From Massilia violaceinigra (GTDB lineage Bacteria > Pseudomonadota > Gammaproteobacteria > Burkholderiales > Burkholderiaceae_D): 64,000 nucleotides of DNA. Positions 57,601-64,000 of this stretch are shown here, piece after piece; positions within the stretch are counted from its first letter, which is position 1, and each line of letters starts with the position of its first letter. The DNA is taken from contig NZ_CP024608.1 of the NCBI RefSeq assembly GCF_002752675.1, forward strand, positions 4,650,001 to 4,714,000, written 5' to 3'. Below the pieces are notes generated by a model. That model saw only the letters and a list, made by a program, of their open reading frames with translations. It was not told the origin of the DNA and ran no database searches. The translations under genes and the position numbers were made by a program.

Positions 57601-58056
57601 AAGGTGCTCGATAAAAAAGGTGCACCGCGCGGCGACAAATTGATCGCGCCGTGGCTGCGCCAGTTGGCCGCGGCTGCGGTCGGCCAGCCGGTCACCGGCT
57701 ACCTGGTCGCGCGCGACGCCATCGTCATGCTGGCGCCGCTCGAACGCGAGGAGTCCTACGCGCAGTTGGCCGAGCTGGTGGCGCTGTGGCGCCGCAACAT
57801 GGATCAGCCGCTGCCGGTGGCCTGCAAGACGGCGCTGGCCTTATTGCAGCAGGGCGAACCGCGCAGCACCTACGACGGCGGCTTCGAGCTGTCGGGCGAA
57901 GTGCTGGACCAGTGCCTGGCGCGCCTGTGGCCCGATTTTTCGGCCCTTAACGCCAGCGGCGAGTTTCCGGCCGTCGCCGAAGCGCTTTATGGCCCATTGG
58001 CGCGCTGGCTCGGCCAGCACATCGAGATCGCCGCCATGGACAGGGACGTCGCATGA
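54643..58056 (+). CDS. recC: Exodeoxyribonuclease V gamma subunit
   Basis: About 1137 residues. LLILHGNQMEQLRAAL and IILVQSNGVAEWLKIALAEEMGVCA at the N-terminus match RecC, as do FPRRTRQADFDLLA and FLRQPARYFFRRRLG later. RecC holds RecB and RecD together, splits the DNA strands and, in enterobacteria, reads Chi. It begins the recC-recB-recD operon; its TGA overlaps the recB ATG. The ATG at 54643 is preferred to 54631, which overlaps a -10-like TATGCT, but no clear ribosome site decides. Confidence 0.93.
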   Translation: MSSPVTPGLLILHGNQMEQLRAALFAWLRSHPLDPLETEIILVQSNGVAEWLKIALAEEMGVCAATRVALPARFLWEAYRGMLGRERVPTRSPYDKGPLTWRLMRLLPHLLADDAFAPLRHFLGDGDPERRLQLAERLADLYDQYQVYRADWLDDWSAGRDRLRTARGEVIPLTPDQRWQACLWRAVNDSLPPQLRDSGRATIHQQFVRASESGEAPAGRLPRRVVLFGMSALPYQTLQAIASLSHHTQVLLAVPNPCQFYWGDIIEGRELLKAAHKRQRQRGGIDLSGVPLEELHAHSHPLLASWGRQGRDFIRMLDEFDTESGERADKLRIDLFSDGEGETLLAQVQAAVRDMLPLREHPCARGLAEPGAVANPAPRDRSIEFHLAHSVQREVEVLHDQLLSWFGAPGARLRPRDVVVMVPDIDTFSAAIHAVFDQHKRSDPRFIPFEIGDVKDRSVNPLLVSLEWLLRLPQQRCRQSEVRDLLDVPALAARFGLSEDELPILGNWIEGASVRWGLDQQHRDGLGLGSAGEQNAWIFGVRRMLLGYASGAGGSFRQIEPYAEVGGLDAALAGSLAQLIETLLAWRAALAESRTPAQWGEQARALLAAFFAASEEGDRLTLAQLHDALQSWLETCDSAGFEEEVPLAVLREAWLGTLDEPTLNHQFVSGGVTFCTLMPMRAVPFRVVCLLGMNDGDFPRRTRQADFDLLALPGMARPGDRSRRDDDRYLMLEAVLAAREKLYVSWVGRNVRDNSEQPASVLVSQLRDYLAEGWDLDLATMTTEHALQPFSRRYFEQGGMLTYAAEWRAAHGAGDALDDAMLPPFELEPEYRLKLGELANFLRQPARYFFRRRLGVAFGDAQAVGEDEEPFSLDALERYFLEDSLLDDASTPEELHEVRDSLSARAERLKREGVLPIGLVGKQWQEQLVEGLVPVRTAWLTLGARFDEVAPKLAVSLDLGGVHLEDWVDKLRSNASETAWLLQISSKVLDKKGAPRGDKLIAPWLRQLAAAAVGQPVTGYLVARDAIVMLAPLEREESYAQLAELVALWRRNMDQPLPVACKTALALLQQGEPRSTYDGGFELSGEVLDQCLARLWPDFSALNASGEFPAVAEALYGPLARWLGQHIEIAAMDRDVA

Positions 58057-61000
58057 GCCAACTGCTCGACCCCCTGCATTTCCCGCTGTCCGGCACGCGC
58101 CTGATCGAGGCCAGCGCCGGCACCGGCAAGACCTGGACCATCGCCGCCCTGTACCTGCGCCTGGTGCTCGGCCACGGCGGCGAGAACGGCTTCGCGCGCG
58201 CGCTGCTGCCGTCCGAAATCCTGGTGATGACCTTCACCCGCGCCGCCACGCGCGAACTGTCGAACCGGGTGCGCGAGCGCCTGGTCGAAGCGGCCGGCTT
58301 TTTCCGGGGCGAGCTGGAACTGGACGACCCGTATCTGCACCAGCTGGCCGACGCCTGCGGCAGCGAAGGCGAACGGATGGTCGCCGCGCACCGCCTGATG
58401 CTGGCCGCCGACACCATGGACGAAGCGGCCATCTTCACCATCGACGCCTGGTGCCAGCGCATGCTGCGCGAGCACGCCTTCGACAGCGGCAGCCTGTTCG
58501 ACGAAGAACTGGTCAGCGACGAACATGCGCTGTTCGAGGACGCGGCGCACGATTACTGGCGCCAGAATGTGTACCCGCTCGACAGCGGTGCGCTCGGCGC
58601 GCTGCTGGCTTGCTGGCCGGACGTGCGCGCGCTTAAAAATACAGTGCGTGAACTGGTGCGCCGGGTTGCGGTGCTGGGCGATCCGCCCGACGAATCGCTG
58701 GAAGAAGCCATCGACCGGGTCGAACGCACGCAGGCGGCCGAACTGGCGAAGCTGAAGGCCGGTTGGGCCGAGCGCGCCGACGCCATGGAACAGTGGATCG
58801 CCGCCCAGCGCGAGATGGCCCCCAAGTGCTTCAACGGGAACAAGCTGCGCGCCGATTCGCTGCTCAAGTGGTTCGAGGCGCTGCGCGTCTGGGCGCGCGC
58901 GCCCGCCATGCTGATGCCCGCGCTGACCGATACGGCCTGGCACCGCCTGACGCCGGACGGCATCACGGATGCGTTCAGCAAGGGCTTCAGCGTTGACATT
59001 CCACCGTGCTTTGACGCGACCACCGACCTGTGGGAAGCGCTCAAGGCGATCGACCCGCTGGCGCACGCGCTGTACCGCCACGCCGCCTTTCATATCGCGC
59101 GGCGCATGATGGAACTGAAACGGCGCAAGCGCCAGTTCGGCTTTGCCGACATGCTCGAGCGCCTGAAAAGCGCGCTCGAAGGCGCCAACGGCGAAGCCCT
59201 GCGCCAACGCATCGTCGACCAGTTCCCGGTCGCGATGGTCGACGAATTCCAGGACACCTCGCCCGACCAGTATGCGATCTTCAACCTGCTGTACCGGGTG
59301 GCCGACAATGACCCGTCACGCGGCCTGTTCTTGATCGGCGACCCGAAACAGTCGATCTACGGCTTTCGCGGCGCCGACATTCACAGCTACCTGGATGCGC
59401 GCCGCGCCACCGAAGGCCGCCACTACCAGCTTGGCACCAACTACCGCTCGACGGCGGCGCTGGTGGAAGCGGTCAACCAGCTGTTCCTGCACGCCGAAGG
59501 GCGCGACGGCCATCCTGGCTTTGCTGCCGGGGCCTTTCGCTTTCGCAAGGGCGGCGTCAATCCGCTGCCGTTCGACGCGGTCGCCGCCAAGGGCCGCGCG
59601 CAGCAACTGGTCGGCGTGGACGGGCCGTACCAGGCGCTGGCCATCTGCAGCACCAACCGCGACGACCTCAAGGCCGACGATTACCGCGAATTTTTCGCCC
59701 ACCACAGCGCCGAGCATATCGTCAGCCTGCTGAACGACCCGCATGCGGGTTTCAGCGAAAACGGCACGTTCACGCGGCTGGTGCCGGCCGATATCGCCAT
59801 CTTGGTGCGCGACCGGCGCGAGGCGACCGCGATCCGGCGCGCGCTGGCGCAGCGCAAGGTGCCCAGCGTGTACCTGTCCGACAAGGATTCGGTAATCGAA
59901 AGCGAGGAGGCTGCCGACGTGCTGCGCTGGCTGCAGGCGGTGGCCAATCCGCTCGACGGGGCGCTCGCGCGCGCGGCCTTTGCCACCCGCACGTCCGGCC
60001 TTTCCTTGGGCGAACTGGCGCGCCTGTCGTCGGACGAACTGGCGTGGGAAGTGCGGGTTGAACAGTTGAAGGGTTTGCACATCGTGTGGCAGCGCCAGGG
60101 CGTGCTGGCCATGCTGCGCCGCTTCATCCACGACATGCGCCTGCCGTCCGCACTGCTGCGCCAGGCCGGCGGCGAGCGGCGCCTGACCAACCTGCTGCAC
60201 CTGGCCGAGCTGCTGCAAAGCGCCAGCAGTCAGCTCGAAGGCGAGCAAGCCCTGATCCGCTGGTTCGCCGAACAGCTGGCCGGGGTGGGCGAGGGCGGCG
60301 ACGAGCGGGTGCTGCGGCTGGAAAGCGACGCGGAGCTGGTCAAGGTCGTCACGGTGCATAAATCCAAGGGGCTTGAATACCCGCTGGTGTACCTGCCGTT
60401 TGCCGTGACGGCGCGCACCACCGACCGTCGCAACCGCAGCTTCTTCGAATTCGTCGGGCGCGATGGCGTGCGCCGCATCGACCTGGCGCTGTCGGACGAA
60501 GCGTTGACTGCCGTGGACCGCGCGCGCATCGAGGAAGACTTGCGACTGCTGTACGTGGCGTTGACGCGCGCGCGCCATTTTTTGTGGCTGGGCGTGGCCG
60601 CGGTGACGGCGCGCAAGGCGGGCGACAACAAGCTGCACGAGTCGGCGCTCGGCTACCTGCTCACCGGCGGGCAGCCGATCGGCGCGGCCGATATCCAGCC
60701 GTACTGGGAAAAGCTGCGCGGCGGCTCGCAAACGATCGACCTGCGCTCGCTCGATACGCCGCAGGGCATCACCATGCTGGCGCGCGACGAGGCCAGGCCG
60801 GCGCTGGTCGACGCTGCGCCCTTTGGCGGCAGTTTCGAGCGCAACTGGGCGGTCGGTTCCTTTACCTCGCTCACGCGCCAGACCAGTGCGGCGCCGATGC
60901 GCGCGCAGGAAGAGACCTTGTTCGACGAGGAACAGCAACAACAAGCGCCGCGTACCGAGGACGCACCGTGGCACCGCTTCCCGCGCGGCTCCGTGCCGGG

Positions 61001-61697
61001 AAATTTTTTGCACGAACAGCTTGAGTGGATGGGACAGGAGGGCTTTGCCATCGCCGACGACGGGCAGTTCGCCGCACGCCTGGGCCAGCGCTGCGAGCGC
61101 GCCGGCTGGGGCCATCGCCAGGATGATGCTGTGACGTGGCTGCGCGCGGTGGCGACCACGCCGCTGCCGCAACTGGGCGCGCCGCTGGCCGCCATCGGGC
61201 ACGTCATTCCCGAAATGGAGTTCTGGTTCCCCAGCGAGCAGTTGAACAGCGCGGCGCTCGACCGCCTGTGCAGCACGCACCTGCTGGGGAAAACGCCGCG
61301 TCCGTCGCTGCCCGAGCGCTACCTGCACGGCATGCTCAAGGGCTTCGCCGACCTGGTGTTCGAGCATGAGGGCCGCTACTGGGTGATCGATTACAAATCG
61401 AATGCGCTGGGCACCGGTGACGCCGCCTACGGCAAGGCCGCGATGGCGGCCGGGATGGCGGTGCACCGCTACGATATCCAGGGTGCGATCTACATGCTGG
61501 CATTGCATCGCCTGCTCAAGAGCCGCCTGGGCGATGCGTACGACCCGTCGCGCCAGCTGGGCGGCGCGATTTTCCTGTTCCTGCGCGGGATCGCCAATGC
61601 CAGCACGCGCGGCTGCTATCTGCTCGAACCGGACATGGTGCTGCTCGATGGCCTCGACGCGCTGCTCGGCGTTTCTCCGTCGCGGGAGGATGCATGA
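58053..61697 (+). CDS. recB: Exodeoxyribonuclease V beta subunit
   Basis: A 1214-residue helicase-nuclease. Motifs: Walker A (LIEASAGTGKTWTIAALYLRL), Walker B (AMVDEFQDTSPDQ), III (LIGDPKQSIYGFRGADIHSYL), IV (LGTNYRST), V (TVHKSKGLEYPLV), VI (EEDLRLLYVALTRARH); C-terminal nuclease motif with the catalytic D-Y-K (GFADLVFEHEGRYWVIDYKSN). 3'-5' translocation and end resection. Overlaps recC and recD by ATGA on each side. Confidence 0.96.
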   Translation: MSQLLDPLHFPLSGTRLIEASAGTGKTWTIAALYLRLVLGHGGENGFARALLPSEILVMTFTRAATRELSNRVRERLVEAAGFFRGELELDDPYLHQLADACGSEGERMVAAHRLMLAADTMDEAAIFTIDAWCQRMLREHAFDSGSLFDEELVSDEHALFEDAAHDYWRQNVYPLDSGALGALLACWPDVRALKNTVRELVRRVAVLGDPPDESLEEAIDRVERTQAAELAKLKAGWAERADAMEQWIAAQREMAPKCFNGNKLRADSLLKWFEALRVWARAPAMLMPALTDTAWHRLTPDGITDAFSKGFSVDIPPCFDATTDLWEALKAIDPLAHALYRHAAFHIARRMMELKRRKRQFGFADMLERLKSALEGANGEALRQRIVDQFPVAMVDEFQDTSPDQYAIFNLLYRVADNDPSRGLFLIGDPKQSIYGFRGADIHSYLDARRATEGRHYQLGTNYRSTAALVEAVNQLFLHAEGRDGHPGFAAGAFRFRKGGVNPLPFDAVAAKGRAQQLVGVDGPYQALAICSTNRDDLKADDYREFFAHHSAEHIVSLLNDPHAGFSENGTFTRLVPADIAILVRDRREATAIRRALAQRKVPSVYLSDKDSVIESEEAADVLRWLQAVANPLDGALARAAFATRTSGLSLGELARLSSDELAWEVRVEQLKGLHIVWQRQGVLAMLRRFIHDMRLPSALLRQAGGERRLTNLLHLAELLQSASSQLEGEQALIRWFAEQLAGVGEGGDERVLRLESDAELVKVVTVHKSKGLEYPLVYLPFAVTARTTDRRNRSFFEFVGRDGVRRIDLALSDEALTAVDRARIEEDLRLLYVALTRARHFLWLGVAAVTARKAGDNKLHESALGYLLTGGQPIGAADIQPYWEKLRGGSQTIDLRSLDTPQGITMLARDEARPALVDAAPFGGSFERNWAVGSFTSLTRQTSAAPMRAQEETLFDEEQQQQAPRTEDAPWHRFPRGSVPGNFLHEQLEWMGQEGFAIADDGQFAARLGQRCERAGWGHRQDDAVTWLRAVATTPLPQLGAPLAAIGHVIPEMEFWFPSEQLNSAALDRLCSTHLLGKTPRPSLPERYLHGMLKGFADLVFEHEGRYWVIDYKSNALGTGDAAYGKAAMAAGMAVHRYDIQGAIYMLALHRLLKSRLGDAYDPSRQLGGAIFLFLRGIANASTRGCYLLEPDMVLLDGLDALLGVSPSREDA

Positions 61698-63622
61698 AGA
61701 GTGCTCCTGCGCTCGACGCCCTGTGGGTGCAGGTCGCCATGCTCACTGAAGATGGCCAGCTGCGGCGCCTGTCCGGCACCTTTGCGCGCTTTGTCGGCTC
61801 GCTCGGCACCGCCACGCCGGCGCTGATGCTGGCCTGCGTGCTGCTGTCGGAACTGGAAGGGCGCGGCCACAGCTGCCTGATGATCGACCAGCTGGCGCTC
61901 GATCCGGCCACGCTGATGGCCTGGGACAAGGAGCAGTGGGATGCGCTGGCCCGCTCGGCCGGCACGCTGCCCAGGAACCGCAAGGGCTGGATCGACCAGT
62001 TGACGGCGTCGGACCAGGTGTGGCATGTGGGCGATTTCGATTTCGACCAGCCGCTGGTGCTTGACGGCGAGCGCCTGTACCTGCGCCGCTACTGGCGCGA
62101 CGAAACCCTGGTCGCGCACACGATCCGCGCGCGCGCCGGGCTGGTGCGCGAGGTCGATGCGCCGTCGGTGCGGATCTGGCTCGACATCCTGTTCGCCTCG
62201 GAGCGCCGCACCAAGGGACCGGACTGGCAAAAGCTGGCCTGCGCGATCGCGCTGCGCGGCTCGATTGCGATCATCACCGGTGGCCCGGGGACCGGAAAGA
62301 CCTACACGGTGGCGCGCCTGCTTGCACTGCTGTTCGCGGTGGCGCCGGACGCGGGACGGCAGCGCATCGCGCTGGCCGCGCCGACCGGCAAGGCGGCGGC
62401 GCGCCTGAAGCAATCGATCGACAAGGCGCTGACCGAACTGGCCGACAAGGTCGGCACCACGCTGCCGCTGCGCGACCTGACGGCGCGCATGGGAGCGGCG
62501 CGCACATTGCATAGTTTGCTGGGCGCGCGTCCAGACACCCGCACCTTTGCCCATAACAAGGGCAATCCGCTCGACATCGACGTGCTCATTGTCGATGAAG
62601 CGTCGATGGTGCACCTGGAGATGATGGCCTCCCTGCTCGATGCGCTGCCGGTGGGCGCGACCCTGATCCTGCTGGGCGACAAGGACCAGCTGGCGTCGGT
62701 GGAGGCGGGGGCGGTGCTCGGTGATCTGTGCCGCGATGCGCAGGCGGGCGGGTATTCGGCGGCCACGATGGCGTATGCGCTGGCGGCCAGCGGCGAGACC
62801 ATTCCCGCTGAATATGGCGGCGCCGGCGGAGCGCTGGCGCAGCAGACCGTGATGCTGCGCAGCAGCCGCCGTTTCAGTGGCCCGATCGGACAACTGGCGC
62901 TGGCGGTGAACGCCGGGGACGTCGCCCGCGCCGAGGAAGTGCTGCGCGCTGGCGACGGCACGGTGCGCTGGATCGAGCATGGGCACCAGCAGCATGTGGT
63001 GCAGCTGGCGTTCGACGGCTACGCGCCGTATCTGTCGCTGTTGGGCGAGGGCGATGGCGGGCAGGCGCACGAAACCTGGGTGCGCGCGGTGCTGCATCGC
63101 TTCGAGGCGTTTCGCGTGCTGTGCGCGGTGCGCGAGGGCGAGTGGGGCGTGGGCGGCTTGAATGACGCGATCGAGCAGCGGCTTGACGGGGCGGGCCTGA
63201 TCCGGCGCCGCGGCGAGTGGTATGTGGGGCGGCCGGTGATGATCACCCGAAACGACTACGGCACGGGCGTATTCAATGGCGATATCGGCTTGACCTTGGG
63301 CGATCCGGCCCGTCCGGGGTCATTGCGCGTGTATTTTCTGGAGGGCGACAAGGTGCGCAGCGTGCTGGCCACGCGTTTGCGGCATGTGGAGACGGCATTT
63401 GCGATGACGGTGCACAAATCGCAGGGATCGGAGTTTGCCCACACGGTGCTGGTGCTGCCGCGCGAACGCGGGGCGATGATCGCGCGCGAGCTGATTTATA
63501 CGGGCATTACGCGGGCCAGCGCGCAGTTCACGCTGGTGTCGCCGCTGGCGGCGATCCTGGGCGAATCGATTGCGCAGCGCACCCAGAGGGCGAGCGGATT
63601 GCGGGAGATGATTTCGGGGTGA
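61694..63622 (+). CDS. recD: Exodeoxyribonuclease V alpha subunit
   Basis: A 642-residue 5'-3' helicase with Walker A GGPGTGKTYTVARLL (about residue 195), Walker B VLIVDEASMVHLEM, motif III LGDKDQLASVEAG and motif VI region (MTVHKSQGSEFAHTVLVLP, then LIYTGITRA). It partners RecBC. The ATG overlaps the recB stop. A perfect hairpin follows 8 bp after the stop codon. Confidence 0.95.
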   Translation: MKSAPALDALWVQVAMLTEDGQLRRLSGTFARFVGSLGTATPALMLACVLLSELEGRGHSCLMIDQLALDPATLMAWDKEQWDALARSAGTLPRNRKGWIDQLTASDQVWHVGDFDFDQPLVLDGERLYLRRYWRDETLVAHTIRARAGLVREVDAPSVRIWLDILFASERRTKGPDWQKLACAIALRGSIAIITGGPGTGKTYTVARLLALLFAVAPDAGRQRIALAAPTGKAAARLKQSIDKALTELADKVGTTLPLRDLTARMGAARTLHSLLGARPDTRTFAHNKGNPLDIDVLIVDEASMVHLEMMASLLDALPVGATLILLGDKDQLASVEAGAVLGDLCRDAQAGGYSAATMAYALAASGETIPAEYGGAGGALAQQTVMLRSSRRFSGPIGQLALAVNAGDVARAEEVLRAGDGTVRWIEHGHQQHVVQLAFDGYAPYLSLLGEGDGGQAHETWVRAVLHRFEAFRVLCAVREGEWGVGGLNDAIEQRLDGAGLIRRRGEWYVGRPVMITRNDYGTGVFNGDIGLTLGDPARPGSLRVYFLEGDKVRSVLATRLRHVETAFAMTVHKSQGSEFAHTVLVLPRERGAMIARELIYTGITRASAQFTLVSPLAAILGESIAQRTQRASGLREMISG

Positions 63623-63630
63623 GGCAAACT

Positions 63631-63657
63631 GTCGCTTCCGCCAGTGGCGGAAGCGAC
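63631..63657. terminator. Perfect hairpin between convergent genes
   Basis: GTCGCTTCCGCC (63631-63642) pairs fully with GGCGGAAGCGAC (63646-63657) around an AGT loop, between the recD stop and the convergent last gene. No T-run follows on either strand; a two-way terminator or REP-like element is likely. Confidence 0.6.
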
Positions 63658-63669
63658 GGGGCCGCATTG

Positions 63670-64000
63670 TTACGCGCGGCGGTGGCGGTGGATGACCGGT
63701 TTGTTCTGCTTTAACTTCACGCGGCTGTGCAGCCCCGCTTTGACCACCGGACCACGGGCGACGGTGACGATCACCGGCTGGTTACGTCCACGGCTACGCA
63801 AGCTGGCCTTGATCACCGGCGCGCGCGCCGCCGACGCCATGATCACCGGACGCGCGCGCTGGCGGGTCGGTGCACGGGCGATCACAGGCGCTTCATCGCC
63901 GGCAATGAAGCGGCGGATGCTGAGCGCATCCACGATCCGGGTCGAACTGGCTTTGGCGTTGAGCAGCACCAGGGTTGCATTCTTGCCAGCCGATTTGATC
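63670..64000 (-). CDS. C-terminal part of an unrecognised protein (runs off the window)
   Basis: The minus-strand frame stays open to the window edge, giving at least 110 residues; the start is outside. The first part (SAGKNATLVLLNAKASSTRIVDALSI) is a plain globular stretch. The rest is a basic, proline-rich tail with a repeated xPVI motif (APVIARAP, RPVIMASA, APVIKASL, QPVIVTVA, KPVIHRHRR), ending in RHRRA. Such tails often bind nucleic acid or cell wall; no family was recognised. Confidence 0.5.
   Translation of the reverse strand, partial: IKSAGKNATLVLLNAKASSTRIVDALSIRRFIAGDEAPVIARAPTRQRARPVIMASAARAPVIKASLRSRGRNQPVIVTVARGPVVKAGLHSRVKLKQNKPVIHRHRRA

Overview
This 64 kb window is high-GC chromosomal DNA from a Gram-negative heterotroph. 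The gene content suggests a betaproteobacterium of the Massilia/Duganella/Telluria type (Oxalobacteraceae): assimilatory nitrate reductase with a C-terminal BFD-like iron-sulfur domain, a recC-recB-recD operon, many PAS/GGDEF/EAL proteins and very large hybrid kinases, and a LuxR/RsaL/LuxI quorum-sensing locus. The genus is inferred from remembered family distributions, not from a search. No rRNA, tRNA, CRISPR array or prophage was seen.

Layout. 1-3.7 kb: end of a nitrate/nitrite-assimilation cluster (FAD/NAD oxidoreductase, then nasA). 3.7-7.0 kb: a DUF3667 membrane protein plus a small membrane protein, followed by a decayed tandem duplicate of the same pair that was hit by an IS1380-family element. 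7-17.5 kb: housekeeping and stress genes (PhnA-like zinc ribbon, FeeM-like acyltransferase, membrane PAS-GGDEF-EAL protein, SRPBCC protein with phosphoribosyltransferase, HdeD, S-formylglutathione hydrolase, two half-size ChrA proteins). 17.5-22 kb: a UvrD/Rep-type helicase behind a LexA-box-like site, a receiver-PAS protein and an HD phosphohydrolase; two copies of a roughly 135-bp intergenic repeat, each with three DnaA-box-like sites in identical geometry, lie on either side of the first two genes. 22.6-27.2 kb: a Cache-PAS-PAS-GGDEF-EAL gene cleanly split by a second, almost identical IS copy in inverted orientation to the first. 27-37.9 kb: rhodanese, YceI, a GspF-like protein, two glutathione transferases, an alcohol dehydrogenase, a Ca2+-type P-type ATPase, a CPBP protein and a SUKH-like protein.

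37.9-45.5 kb (minus strand) is a three-gene signalling operon: receiver-GGDEF-degenerate EAL, a 1633-residue hybrid kinase with six near-identical 92-residue HAMP repeats and three receivers, and a CheR-like protein that has lost its SAM-binding motif. 46-48.8 kb is a quorum-sensing island arranged like Pseudomonas lasR-rsaL-lasI, followed by an unfamiliar all-helical 346-residue protein. The luxI gene and the helical-protein gene each have a lux-box-like dyad at nearly the same distance from the start codon (about 70 bp), which suggests joint control. 49-54.5 kb holds an S9 prolyl oligopeptidase and a CHASE-PAS-HK-REC-Hpt hybrid kinase. 54.6-63.6 kb is a tightly coupled recC-recB-recD operon. 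The window closes inside an unrecognised gene with a repetitive basic C-terminus.

The most interesting points are the quorum-sensing island with its probable RsaL repressor and lux-box-linked helical protein, the paired DnaA-box repeats, the poly-HAMP kinase operon with its degenerate CheR and EAL partners, and the recent IS insertion in a c-di-GMP gene.
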